Shown one piece after another: positions 23,272 through 32,794 of a DNA stretch of 47,656 nt (positions within the stretch are counted from its first letter, which is position 1; each line of letters starts with the position of its first letter). The translations under genes and the position numbers were made by a program. The notes under the pieces were generated by a model, which made no database searches, was not told where the DNA came from, and was given only the letters and a program-made list of their open reading frames with translations. This stretch comes from CAZBUK01 sp964495085. GTDB lineage: Bacteria; Bacteroidota; Ignavibacteria; T3Sed10-11. The stretch lies in the NCBI GenBank assembly GCA_964495085.1, contig CAZBUK010000023.1:1-47656 (forward strand), in the 5' to 3' direction.

Positions 23272-25338
23272 ATGGCAAAATCCAAAAAAATAAAACAAAC
23301 ACCGAAGGATAAGAAACCGAAAGGTCGGGAAGAACTCATAAAACCCGCCTCGCAAAAAGATTTACAGAAAGGCAGCATAGCGGGTACGGAGTACAGCGCA
23401 CAGAGCATCCATGTACTCAAAGGCCTCGAAGCGGTTCGCAAGCGGCCGGCGATGTACATAGGCGACGTGAGCACGCGGGGTCTGCACCACCTCGTCTATG
23501 AAGTCGTCGACAACAGCATCGACGAGGCTATGGGCGGATACTGCGACCGAATCGATGTCGTACTTCTAAGAAACGGTTCCGTGTCGGTCGAAGACAACGG
23601 CCGGGGAATACCGACCGATCTGCATCCGGGCGAGGGACGATCGGCGCTGGAGGTGGTCATGACGGTCCTCCATGCGGGGGGTAAATTCGATAAAAACACC
23701 TACAAAGTATCGGGCGGTCTCCACGGCGTCGGCGTCTCGGTCGTTAACGCTCTGTCGGAGTGGCTTACCGTGGAGGTTTATCGGAACGGACAGGTGTTCT
23801 TTCAGAAGTATAAACGCGGCGAGCCCGTAGAACCGGTTAAGGTGACGGGGAAAAGCGGCAAACGCGGCACCAGGGTAACCTTCATGCCGGACACGGATAT
23901 TTTCAAGAAGACCGTCTTTAAGTTCGATACGCTTGGCGAGCGGCTGCGGGAACTTGCGTTTCTCAATAAGAATATCGTCGTGACGCTGACCGACGAGAAG
24001 GAGGAAGAGAAGGAGACCTATCACTATGAGGGAGGACTCGTCGAGTTCGTCAGCTATATCGATGATAAACGGAAGCCCATTGTCAAGAAACCGATATACA
24101 TCAGCGGCGAAATGGAGAATACGCCGGTCGAGGTCGCTATCCAGTATAACGACTCGTACAGCGAGAATATTTTTTCATACGTCAACAACATCAATACGCA
24201 CGAAGGTGGAACGCATCTTATCGGATTCAAGGCGGCGATAACACGGACGTTGAACAACTACGCCTATAAAAATAACCTGATCAAGAACCAAAAGCTGCAG
24301 CTTGTCGGCGACGATTTCCGGGAAGGACTGACCGCTGTCATCAGCGTAAAAGTTGCCGAGCCGCAGTTCGAAGGCCAGACCAAGACGAAGCTTGGAAATA
24401 GCGAAACCAAGAGCGCCGTCGAATCGATCGTCGGCGAACAGCTTCGCGTCTGGCTCGAGGATAATCCGACCGACGCAAAGAGGATCATCGATAAATGTCT
24501 CCGTGCGGCGGAAGCACGCGAAGCGGCGCGTCAGGCGCGCGATCTCACGCGCCGGAAAAATGCACTTGAAATATCGAATCTACCCGGTAAGCTAGCCGAT
24601 TGCTCGATCAACGATCCCGAGCATTGCGAGGTGTATCTGGTGGAGGGCGATTCTGCGGGCGGGAGCGCGAAACAGGGCCGCGACCGCAGATTCCAGGCGA
24701 TTCTCCCCCTCAAAGGCAAGATCCTGAACGTCGAAAAAGCCAGGATGCATAAAATCCTCGAGAACGAAGAGATCAAGGCGATATTCACTGCGCTTGGAGC
24801 CGGCATAGGAGAATCGTTCGATCCCGCAAGATTGCGCTACGGCAAGATCATTCTCATGTGCGACGCCGATATCGACGGCTCACACATCCGTACACTCCTG
24901 CTCACGCTCTTCTTCAGGCATATGCGCCCGCTCATCGAAGCAGGGCATGTCTATATTGCACAACCCCCTCTCTTCAAGGTGAAAAAGGGAAAACACGAAG
25001 AGTATGTGTTCGACGAGGACGAACTCGAACGAATCGTCAAGAAGCTTCGCAGCGGCAAGGACAAGGTGGCGAAGGAGGTCGCGGAGGATCTCACCGGAGA
25101 ATCGGCCGTAAATCTGAACGGACTCATCGTTTCGAGATTTAAAGGGCTCGGCGAAATGAATCCGGAACAGCTCTGGTCAACCACCATGAATCCGGAAACC
25201 CGCACGATATTGCAGGTGACCATAGAAAATGCGGCCGAAGCAGATCGCCTCTTCCAGACGCTCATGGGAGACGACGTCGAACCGCGCCGCGAGTTCATCG
25301 AAAAGAATGCGAAGTACGTAAGGAATCTCGACGTCTAG
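23272..25338 (+). CDS. gyrB: DNA gyrase subunit B
   Basis: A 688-aa GHKL-ATPase subunit of DNA gyrase. ATP-site motifs are 'EVVDNSIDEA', 'VEDNGRGIP' and 'GGLHGVGVSVVNALS'. The TOPRIM domain has 'VEGDSAGGSA' with Glu458 and 'MCDADIDGSH' with D531 and D533 for metal binding. The C-terminus 'RREFIEKNAKYVRNLDV' is typical. Residues 1-40 are an unusual Lys-rich extension before the conserved 'IHVLKGLEAVRKRPAMYIG'. AGGAG lies 15 bases upstream of ATG 23272, further than usual. A later start is unlikely to be better, because no internal Met precedes the domain. Confidence 0.97.
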   Translation: MAKSKKIKQTPKDKKPKGREELIKPASQKDLQKGSIAGTEYSAQSIHVLKGLEAVRKRPAMYIGDVSTRGLHHLVYEVVDNSIDEAMGGYCDRIDVVLLRNGSVSVEDNGRGIPTDLHPGEGRSALEVVMTVLHAGGKFDKNTYKVSGGLHGVGVSVVNALSEWLTVEVYRNGQVFFQKYKRGEPVEPVKVTGKSGKRGTRVTFMPDTDIFKKTVFKFDTLGERLRELAFLNKNIVVTLTDEKEEEKETYHYEGGLVEFVSYIDDKRKPIVKKPIYISGEMENTPVEVAIQYNDSYSENIFSYVNNINTHEGGTHLIGFKAAITRTLNNYAYKNNLIKNQKLQLVGDDFREGLTAVISVKVAEPQFEGQTKTKLGNSETKSAVESIVGEQLRVWLEDNPTDAKRIIDKCLRAAEAREAARQARDLTRRKNALEISNLPGKLADCSINDPEHCEVYLVEGDSAGGSAKQGRDRRFQAILPLKGKILNVEKARMHKILENEEIKAIFTALGAGIGESFDPARLRYGKIILMCDADIDGSHIRTLLLTLFFRHMRPLIEAGHVYIAQPPLFKVKKGKHEEYVFDEDELERIVKKLRSGKDKVAKEVAEDLTGESAVNLNGLIVSRFKGLGEMNPEQLWSTTMNPETRTILQVTIENAAEADRLFQTLMGDDVEPRREFIEKNAKYVRNLDV

Positions 25339-25339
25339 A

Positions 25340-25375
25340 CCGACGTCCCCGGAGCATGCGATATGCTCCGGTCGG
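25340..25375. other. Hairpin between gyrB and gyrA
   Basis: A perfect 9-base stem CCGGAGCAT / ATGCTCCGG (25349-25357 with 25363-25371) and a 5-base loop, extended by CCGA/TCGG (25340-25343 with 25372-25375) across an asymmetric bulge. There is no T-run after it, so it is more likely an mRNA-stability or attenuation element than a full terminator. Confidence 0.5.
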
Positions 25376-25450
25376 ATATGCCTGTCCGACGGTGGAAACG
25401 CACTTATCTGAAAGAATATGCTCACGTAAGAACGGAAGACAAAGTACGAA

Positions 25451-28045
25451 ATGGCTAATATAGTCGAACGAGTTATACCCGTCGATATCGAAGAGGAAAT
25501 GAAGGGATCGTACATCGATTACTCGATGTCGGTCATCGTATCGCGCGCATTACCCGATGTCCGGGACGGCCTCAAACCGGTGCACCGCCGGGTGCTCTAC
25601 GGCATGCTGGATCTCGGATTGGGTCCGACCCGTCCGTATAAGAAATGCGCCCGCATCGTCGGAGAGGTTCTCGGCAAGTACCACCCTCATGGCGATGCAG
25701 CGGTATACGATACGATGGTTCGCATGGCGCAGGATTTCTCGATGCGCTACATGCTCGTCGCCGGACAGGGAAACTTCGGCTCGATCGACGGGGATTCGCC
25801 CGCGGCAATGCGCTACACCGAAGCACGGCTCACGGCCGTCGCCGATGAAATGCTGCGCGATCTGGAGAAGGATACGGTCGACTTCGTGCCGAATTTCGAC
25901 GAATCTCTCAAAGAACCTTCGGTCCTCCCTGCCCTGGTCCCCAATCTGCTCGTCAACGGTTCGAGCGGGATTGCGGTCGGTATGGCGACCAATATCCCTC
26001 CGCACAATCTCGGCGAGGTGATAGACGGCCTGATCGCCCTGATCAAGGATTCCTCGCTCACGAACGAAAAGCTGATGAAGTACGTGAAAGCTCCGGATTT
26101 CCCGACGGGCGGAATTATCTACGGGTACGACGGAGTGAAGGCGGCCTACACAACCGGACGCGGACGCATACTCGTCCGTGCCCGCGCGAATATCGAGACG
26201 CTCAAGGGGGACCGGAAGAACATAATCATTTCCGAGATCCCGTATTATGTCAACAAAGCATCCCTCATCGAACGCATTGCGGAACTCGTCCGCAATCGAA
26301 AGATCGAGGACATCAGCGATATACGCGACGAATCCGACCGCGATGGGATGCGCATCGTGATCGGTCTGAAACGGGATGCTATGCCCGAGATAATCCTGAA
26401 CAATCTCTTCAAGCATACGCAGATGCAGCAGACGTTCGGCGTCATTCTGCTTGCCCTCGTCGACGGCAGACCGAAAGTCCTTACGCTGAAAGAGATGATG
26501 GAGCACTTTCTCAAGCACCGGAACGAGGTTGTCGTCAGACGTTCGAAATTCGAGCTCGACCAGGCGGAGAAACGAGCCCACATTCTGGAAGGGTATATCA
26601 TCGCCCTCGACAATATCGACGAGGTAATCGCGCTCATAAAGAAATCACGCGACGTCGAATCGGCGAAGAACGGATTGATGCGGAAGTTCAAGCTATCCGA
26701 GATCCAGGCAAAATCGATATTGGAGATGCGTCTGCAGCGCCTCACCGGCCTGGAGCGGAAAAAGGTCGAGCAGGAGTATCGCGATACGATCAAGACAATT
26801 GAACGGTTGAAGGCGATCCTGAAGAGCAAACAGCTTCAGATGGAGATCATTCGCGAGGAATTATCCGAGATCAGGCAAAAATTCGCCGACGAACGACGCA
26901 CCGAGATAATCAAGGATTACGAAGAGCTGTCAATCGAGGATATGATCGCCGAAGAGGACGTTGTCATCACCGTTACCCATAACGGTTTCATTAAACGGCT
27001 TCCCGTCAGCGGGTATCGGCGCCAGAGCCGGGGCGGAAAAGGCGTGACGGCAGCGGTAACCCGGGAAGACGATTTCGTCGAGCATATGTTCATCGCATCC
27101 ACCCACCATTACATTCTCTTCTTCTCGGATAAAGGAAAATGCTACGGACTGAAGGTGCATGAAATACCCGAGGGAGGCAGGGCGACACGAGGGAAATCGA
27201 TCGTACACCTGGTCGACAAAGATTCCGGCGAATCCATCACGTCGTTCATCAGCGTGAAGGAATTCACCGAGGGCCAGTTTATCGTTATGGTTACCGAGCA
27301 GGGGCTCATCAAGAAGACCAACCTCTCGCTCTTCAGCAATCCCCGCAGATCGGGCATCATTGCCGTGAGCCTGAAACGCAGCGACCGCCTCAAAGACGTG
27401 ATGCTGACCGACGGCAGGCATGAGATCGTCATCGGTACGTGGAACGGCATGGCAATCCGCTTTAATGAAGAACAGATACGGGACATGGGAAGAGCGGCTG
27501 CGGGAGTCCGCGGGATCAACCTCGGCAAAGGCGACCGGGTCGTCGGCATGGTCGGATTGCGGAGAATGGATTCGACAATACTCGTCGCTACCGAGAAAGG
27601 ATTCGGTAAGCGGAGCGATCTCGACGAGTACCGGGTAACGAGACGCGGCGGAAAGGGCATCAGGACTGTAAAAGTCTCCGACAAGACGGGCAACATGATC
27701 GCCATCCGCGACGTAAACGACAGCGACGATATCGTGATCGTCACTCACAACGGTATGACGATCCGGCAGCATGTAAAGAATATACGCATTGCGGGCAGGC
27801 TGACGCAGGGAGTCCGCTTGATCCGCCTCGGATCGGGAGATATTATTTCGGACGTCGCCGTGGTTTTCTCCGATGAGGACGAACCGGCGAGACCGGCCGG
27901 AACGGCAACACCCGACGCTAGCGATTCTCAGGACGACCTTTTCATTCAGGAGGATACTGAGACGCCGGTAGGTAAGAAAAAGGAAAAGCCGGCGGATAAA
28001 ACTCCTCAGGCAAAAGCAAAACCGGGAACCCGCAAGGGAAAATAA
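25451..28045 (+). CDS. gyrA: DNA gyrase subunit A
   Basis: An 864-aa gyrase subunit that cleaves and religates DNA. Catalytic Y122 lies in 'AMRYTEARL', the same number as in E. coli. The winged-helix and tower regions are followed by a six-bladed C-terminal DNA-wrapping domain. The GyrA box 'QSRGGKG' (from 525) identifies it as gyrase, not topoisomerase IV. The quinolone-pocket segment reads 'HGDAAVYDT', so position 83 is Ala where E. coli has Ser, while D87 is kept. The acidic/basic tail (about 810-864) is Lys- and Pro-rich. The SD is weak. A terminator follows the stop. Confidence 0.97.
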   Translation: MANIVERVIPVDIEEEMKGSYIDYSMSVIVSRALPDVRDGLKPVHRRVLYGMLDLGLGPTRPYKKCARIVGEVLGKYHPHGDAAVYDTMVRMAQDFSMRYMLVAGQGNFGSIDGDSPAAMRYTEARLTAVADEMLRDLEKDTVDFVPNFDESLKEPSVLPALVPNLLVNGSSGIAVGMATNIPPHNLGEVIDGLIALIKDSSLTNEKLMKYVKAPDFPTGGIIYGYDGVKAAYTTGRGRILVRARANIETLKGDRKNIIISEIPYYVNKASLIERIAELVRNRKIEDISDIRDESDRDGMRIVIGLKRDAMPEIILNNLFKHTQMQQTFGVILLALVDGRPKVLTLKEMMEHFLKHRNEVVVRRSKFELDQAEKRAHILEGYIIALDNIDEVIALIKKSRDVESAKNGLMRKFKLSEIQAKSILEMRLQRLTGLERKKVEQEYRDTIKTIERLKAILKSKQLQMEIIREELSEIRQKFADERRTEIIKDYEELSIEDMIAEEDVVITVTHNGFIKRLPVSGYRRQSRGGKGVTAAVTREDDFVEHMFIASTHHYILFFSDKGKCYGLKVHEIPEGGRATRGKSIVHLVDKDSGESITSFISVKEFTEGQFIVMVTEQGLIKKTNLSLFSNPRRSGIIAVSLKRSDRLKDVMLTDGRHEIVIGTWNGMAIRFNEEQIRDMGRAAAGVRGINLGKGDRVVGMVGLRRMDSTILVATEKGFGKRSDLDEYRVTRRGGKGIRTVKVSDKTGNMIAIRDVNDSDDIVIVTHNGMTIRQHVKNIRIAGRLTQGVRLIRLGSGDIISDVAVVFSDEDEPARPAGTATPDASDSQDDLFIQEDTETPVGKKKEKPADKTPQAKAKPGTRKGK

Positions 28046-28066
28046 AGTTTAAACGACAATGCTTCA

Positions 28067-28100
28067 CGGAGAGCGGTCCGTCCGCTCTCCGCGTACTTTT
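28067..28100 (+). terminator. Terminator after gyrA
   Basis: A perfect 10-base stem, CGGAGAGCGG (28067-28076) with CCGCTCTCCG (28082-28091), a 5-base loop, and a short T-run (CGTACTTTT) after it. It lies 22 bases past the gyrA stop. Confidence 0.75.
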
Positions 28101-28397
28101 CATTTCGGCGCCGCACAGCGAGAAATTAAGAATCGCTTCTCACTTACCCCTCCCCTACTCCCTGATTCCTCTCATCTCAGAAAACACTGACCGGCTGCTG
28201 ACTTCAGTAAGGTGAAGGATTTCATCGTATTTCTGTAATTCCGGGGACTAACGGTTCAATCGTGATATTTAGAACAATTTTTGATTATGATACGGATTAT
28301 TGCACCGTTCTCCGTTTCAAACAGGTTGCAAATCTCAGCCTTTTTTCTTAGCATACTGACTCACATAACCGGGTACCTTTTCAAGAAAGAGAGGATT

Positions 28398-29501
28398 ATG
28401 TTATCCTGGTTCGACAAACATGCCGCGGCGGCCATATTATCGCTCAGTTTATGCACGGCATCCCCCGCTCAATCCGCCTCCGACTTTCTGCCACCCACTC
28501 CCGGCGCTTACTGGGAGTATCGTACCGTAACGGCCATCGGCGATTCGATTATATCGGACATTTTTCACACCGACAGCCTCCTGGCGATTGTTTTGGAAGG
28601 CGGCCTGCTGAAATATTTCATATCGTCTTCATCGGGCAAGCAGAGCATTTATTATGCGCGTGGGGATACGATAACCGTGCGGCTCGGCGAGATCATCGAA
28701 GCGGAATTTTTCGGCATCGCATTGGACCTTGATCTGAACCAGGATATCGATATCGCCCGCTTCAACCAGTCCGTTGGAGTGAGTTGGGAGCTTCTCAAGC
28801 TCGAACAGAACGTCCCGCTCCCCGACACGCTGCTCTCGCTTATCCCGTCGGGGTTCACGGTCGAAGAAGAGGCGGAGCTCGAGCTCATCATAGAAGCCGT
28901 GAGACTCGGGGATGAATCGATAGCTCTCCCGATCGGTGATTTTGAAACGAAAGTATTCGCCAGTGTTACATCACTCCGGATAACCGTATATACGACGGTT
29001 CCGATTATCGGCAGAATACCGATCCCACTGACAATATTGGATGAGTATACCATACAGTCGCACTATGCGGCTGCAAGAGGAGTTGTCAAACGTTTCGCCG
29101 ACGCGTACGATGTCGTGATCTCGAGCAGTATAGCAGATATCGAGGAATACCTGTTTACAATCGCCGGATTCATAACCGAGATGACGGCATTTAACGACCC
29201 GGTTACTTCGGTGGCAGCGGAAGATCTTCCCGTACCGTCGGATTACAGGCTCTACCAGAATTTTCCGAATCCGTTCAATCCTTCCACCGTCATACCTTAT
29301 GCCGTACCCGAACAATCCCGGGTGACGATAACCGTGTACGATTTGCTCGGCAGGAAGATAGCTACGCTGCTCGACGAGGTAAAAGCGCAGGGAATGCATG
29401 AAATACGTTTCAATGTGGAGACTCTGGGATCGGGGGTTTATTATTACCGGATGCAGGCCGGGGAATTTGTGTCGGTCCGGCGGTTTATTATAACGAAATA
29501 A
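28398..29501 (+). CDS. Secreted protein with T9SS type A C-terminal sorting domain
   Basis: A 367-aa exported protein of unknown function. Residues 1-25 are a signal peptide (ending near 'SPAQS'). The middle (about 28-275) is a beta-rich region with no family I recognise. The last ~80 residues are a type IX secretion sorting domain: it begins 'YRLYQNFPNPFNPSTVIPY', continues with 'SRVTITVYDLLGRKIATLLD' and ends 'GSGVYYYRMQAGEF'. Proteins with this domain cross the outer membrane through the Por/Gld machinery. ATG 28398 has GAGAGGA upstream; an in-frame start at 28281 would hide the signal peptide. The upstream gap of about 300 bases contains no other gene. Confidence 0.88.
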   Translation: MLSWFDKHAAAAILSLSLCTASPAQSASDFLPPTPGAYWEYRTVTAIGDSIISDIFHTDSLLAIVLEGGLLKYFISSSSGKQSIYYARGDTITVRLGEIIEAEFFGIALDLDLNQDIDIARFNQSVGVSWELLKLEQNVPLPDTLLSLIPSGFTVEEEAELELIIEAVRLGDESIALPIGDFETKVFASVTSLRITVYTTVPIIGRIPIPLTILDEYTIQSHYAAARGVVKRFADAYDVVISSSIADIEEYLFTIAGFITEMTAFNDPVTSVAAEDLPVPSDYRLYQNFPNPFNPSTVIPYAVPEQSRVTITVYDLLGRKIATLLDEVKAQGMHEIRFNVETLGSGVYYYRMQAGEFVSVRRFIITK

Positions 29502-29595
29502 AACCGCTGTGGTATGCTACGGGGAAACCGGTTTCAACGGATCCGACTGCTTTCTTGCGGATCATGCGGATCTTTCGTACCTTAGCATGGAATTT

Positions 29596-29670
29596 CGGGG
29601 CGTAGCGTAGTCCGGTTAGCGCGCCTGGTTTGGGACCAGGAGGTCGCCAGTTCAAATCTGGCCGCCCCGA
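29596..29670 (+). tRNA. tRNA-Pro (anticodon UGG)
   Basis: A full cloverleaf folds by eye. The acceptor stem is CGGGGCG (29596-29602) with CGCCCCG (29663-29669). The anticodon stem CCTGG/CCAGG (29624-29628, 29636-29640) encloses loop TTTGGGA, giving anticodon TGG, which reads CCN/CCA proline codons. The T arm is GCCAG-TTCAAAT-CTGGC. The 3' CCA is not encoded. The downstream gene is on the opposite strand. Confidence 0.95.
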
Positions 29671-29731
29671 CACTTCTCCGGATACATTCTGCCATCCCGG
29701 TAGCTCTGCCCACCTTCCGGCATTTGTATCT

Positions 29732-32002
29732 CTAATAAATAATGGTATACGAATACTTCAGCAGAACTGTGCGGTTGTTCGTATGGGGCAACGGTACTTC
29801 CGTCCTGTTTCTGTTCGAATTGAGCCCCTCGTTATACACAACATAGAGATCGTTTCCTTCGCGAGGATTATACCGAACCCTCATATTGATTATCACCGCA
29901 TGTATCGCCCGGTTGTATTGTAGAAAAGCCGACGCCGATATTTTCGTATTCACCGCAGCGTCCAATTTTATTCTTGCTACGTGTCCGTCGAACTGCTGCC
30001 CGCGATCGGGAAACCGTATCCGTGTGTACCGGTAGAAGCCCTGCAGCTGAAAGAACCTGGAAAAAATAATCGAAGGATTTAAAATGATCGACATACTGTT
30101 GCCGTCGTAGAACGTTCCCCCGGTTGCGGTAACGATGCCACGCATCCTGCCGCCGAATAGCTCGTACGATGCGGCGAGGTTAGCGAAGCGGTAGATTCCC
30201 GGCGGCACCTCTGCATAGTCCGAGAGCGTAAACGTCCTGTCAAGATGTTCTGAGAGCATAAACGCCTTGAGGATTATCCGGTCGCCGGATTTCAATGTGG
30301 CCTCCCAGGAAGGGCCGTATTCATAGGATTCGACGTTACCGTCGCCGTTCCGTAGATACAGAGCGCCGTTGAGGTATAGCTGATGCCGCTGCAGAAACGA
30401 ACGCTCTCCGGGGAACCATCCGTAAAACACCCTGTCGCCGATTCTGGTATAATCGCGACGGAGTGTAAATCCCATTTCCGGATCGTACAATTCGCCGGAT
30501 CTAGAAAAACTGACATCGTACCCGAATCCGTCGAGCGAGCGACGTTCCCACTGAGCGTGCACCCGGGTGATTCCGGAACCGGTCAGATCGATCGGAATGC
30601 TGCTACCGGCGGTTTGAGCCCATGAGAGCGAAAGGTAATCGTCGGCGAACATTCGAATATTGCCGTCGATTCCGTAAGAAGTACTATAGTGTCCATTTGT
30701 TTTGATGCGGGTGGCGACTATCATCCCTGCGTACGAATACGGGTTAAAAACTTGACGACGAATCCTCAAAACGCCGAAATTTTCCGATCGCAGGTGATCG
30801 TCCCCGACAAGTATCGTCTTCTCCCGGGAAGTCTGTATATTCAAAAGACCGATGTCCCAGTCGCCGATACGTCCCACAACGCGTAGTCCGCCGTAGAGCT
30901 GCACCGGCTTTCCTTCGTATAAACCGATACGCCTGCTGTAAAAAAGCTGGTGGGTCGTCCCCGGTGAAAATTCGAACAGTGAAGAGCGTTCGATCGCGCC
31001 GAAATTGAAAATGCTGGCACGTTCCTGGAAAAATAATCGCTTCTCGGGAAAGAATAATGAGAATCGGGTCAGGTTCACCTGTTGGTCGTCGGCTTCTACC
31101 TGGGCAAAGTCGGTGTTGACCGTCACGTCCAGCGTCAGATTGTTTGTGAGACCGTATTTCAGATCCAACCCGAAATTATACGTCGGGTCGTCGGTTCGTG
31201 TATAGAGAGTCTGCCCCGGGTCGAGATGAAACATTTGCTCCATGCCGCCGAGCACATACGGTGTCAAATAAACCGGTTTTCTGGTGCGGATTCCTTCGAG
31301 AATAATTTTCCGGGCGCGTGAAGGCTTATTAAAACTCCAGAAACCCCAGTTCGGCGGGATGGGCGGATAGGTAGCGACCGAAGTGTTCACCGCGAACCAG
31401 CGGAATATGATCATTCCCATTTCTACGAGACCGCCGGTATCCCGGTATCTGAGACTCGATAACGGAATTCTAATTTCGGCAGACCACCCCTCTTCGAAGT
31501 GGGCAACCTCGGCATCCCAGAAGGTACTCCAGCTGATGTTCATGGGCGACGAGCCCTGTGCGTCGTTCGATACGGTATAATCGAGACGCGCCCCTGTCGG
31601 CATCAGCGAGAATGCCAGGGCGGTTTCATTGTCGTTATACGTATCGAGGACGATGCCGATGTAATCGGTTGTCGGCGCCATCAGGTCGCGCCTGAACGAA
31701 GTTGTATATATTTCATCGCGGGGAGTGGAGCATATGGCGGCGAGGTAGAGGTAAACATCGTCATAGGCAATCTTCACGTCGGTCGGATGCAGAGGTTCAC
31801 CCCCGAATTCCGGCACGTGCATCGTCATGGGGAGGGATGCGACACTGTCCCAAACGGATTCGTCGATTCTCCCGTCGATAACGATAACCTCATCGATGCG
31901 GGGGAGGATGAGCCTTTCATCCGACTGGTTACTCTGCCGCGCGGGCGAGCTGAGAACGGCGATGAGATATAATCCGATACACCAGAAGCGGATGGACGGC
32001 AA
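29732..32002 (-). CDS. DUF5916 outer-membrane protein with CBM9-like N-terminal domain
   Basis: A 756-aa exported protein. Residues ~1-22 are a signal peptide. Residues ~30-210 form a carbohydrate-binding-module-9-like domain ('IDGRIDESVWDSV', 'DDVYLYLAAICST'). The rest is the DUF5916 region, probably an outer-membrane beta-barrel ending in 'YSYTIIY' with a terminal Tyr. The signature 'FSLFFPEKRLFFQERASIF' is characteristic of DUF5916. Its physiological role is unknown. The start codon is TTG at 32000-32002, supported by GGAGG (32009-32013) six bases away on the minus strand; no in-frame ATG exists nearby. No SusC/SusD or other sugar-uptake gene is adjacent. Confidence 0.85.
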   Translation of the reverse strand: MPSIRFWCIGLYLIAVLSSPARQSNQSDERLILPRIDEVIVIDGRIDESVWDSVASLPMTMHVPEFGGEPLHPTDVKIAYDDVYLYLAAICSTPRDEIYTTSFRRDLMAPTTDYIGIVLDTYNDNETALAFSLMPTGARLDYTVSNDAQGSSPMNISWSTFWDAEVAHFEEGWSAEIRIPLSSLRYRDTGGLVEMGMIIFRWFAVNTSVATYPPIPPNWGFWSFNKPSRARKIILEGIRTRKPVYLTPYVLGGMEQMFHLDPGQTLYTRTDDPTYNFGLDLKYGLTNNLTLDVTVNTDFAQVEADDQQVNLTRFSLFFPEKRLFFQERASIFNFGAIERSSLFEFSPGTTHQLFYSRRIGLYEGKPVQLYGGLRVVGRIGDWDIGLLNIQTSREKTILVGDDHLRSENFGVLRIRRQVFNPYSYAGMIVATRIKTNGHYSTSYGIDGNIRMFADDYLSLSWAQTAGSSIPIDLTGSGITRVHAQWERRSLDGFGYDVSFSRSGELYDPEMGFTLRRDYTRIGDRVFYGWFPGERSFLQRHQLYLNGALYLRNGDGNVESYEYGPSWEATLKSGDRIILKAFMLSEHLDRTFTLSDYAEVPPGIYRFANLAASYELFGGRMRGIVTATGGTFYDGNSMSIILNPSIIFSRFFQLQGFYRYTRIRFPDRGQQFDGHVARIKLDAAVNTKISASAFLQYNRAIHAVIINMRVRYNPREGNDLYVVYNEGLNSNRNRTEVPLPHTNNRTVLLKYSYTIIY

Positions 32003-32263
32003 TGCGTGCCTCCGATGGTCTTCAATAATTCACAGAGTCGGTATCTTTATACGAGTAGAAAGGAATTTTGAATACGGGTGTTCAACCATCGTTCAATTCT
32101 ATCTCTCGAGCAATTCGACCGGGATGGAAATTTATCGGCGAATGAGATTTAACCGGTATAGAAAGGCCTGAAAGAGCGCTTGTAGAGCAGCGTCGTCTCT
32201 ACGAACGCATAGTTCGAAGAAAAAACATCTATTGCATGAATACTCCGGTTGAAAACCGACCGG

Positions 32264-32794
32264 CTATCTGCTCCAAGGCGGTACGATACCGTTCACGCGT
32301 GCGTAAGCGATCAACTGGCCCTGGTGTTCGCCCGTATGTTTCGGAATGAAGAGGAGGACTCCCCGGACGGTGTTCTCTCTGCCGCCGAACCAACGTATCG
32401 TGCGGTCCATATCGGTATCCTCGATCGATCGGACGGCGGAGCGAAGGTGGTCGAACGAGATCCGCAGCGCATCCACCACATCGGCTTTTGCGGTGACGGT
32501 CTGTTCCAGTTTGCGCGGCTCATACCACTCGGGAGGGTTCACTCCGATCATACTCGGTATGGAATAGTTGCCTTCGGCAATATGAAGGAAAATTTCTCTG
32601 AACGAACGGACGCCATCTGCGGGACGCCACTCGTATTGTTCGGCCGGTACCGCTTCCGCAAGACTGATAATCCTGTTTGCCGCGCCGTCGATCTCCCTGA
32701 GTACCTCCGCGCGATAGCCGGTGATCGATTCGTCCTGCGGGTTTATAGAGAGCGAGGAAAGAATCAGTACGCCGATAACCGAAAAAACTGCCAT
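32264..32794 (-). CDS. DinB-like (DUF664) protein with apparent signal peptide
   Basis: A 176-aa member of the DinB/YfiT four-helix-bundle superfamily, many of whose members bind metal with three histidines. Family features are 'YEWRPADGVRSFREIFLHIA' with a candidate His, and the C-terminal 'HTGEHQGQLIAYAR' with two more. Residues ~1-20 (AVFSVIGVLILSSLSIN) look like a signal peptide, unusual for this family. ATG 32794 has AGGAGG eight bases upstream, better than an ATG eight codons earlier. It is divergent from the sulfurtransferase. Substrate unknown; many relatives are thiol-dependent transferases. Confidence 0.82.
   Translation of the reverse strand: MAVFSVIGVLILSSLSINPQDESITGYRAEVLREIDGAANRIISLAEAVPAEQYEWRPADGVRSFREIFLHIAEGNYSIPSMIGVNPPEWYEPRKLEQTVTAKADVVDALRISFDHLRSAVRSIEDTDMDRTIRWFGGRENTVRGVLLFIPKHTGEHQGQLIAYARVNGIVPPWSR

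Noticed and set aside
25550..27772. Long antisense open frames opposite gyrA (343 codons at 25550-26581 and 280 codons at 26930-27772)
   Set aside because: They lie entirely within a conserved gyrA, have no recognisable domains or SD, and arise from its codon pattern.
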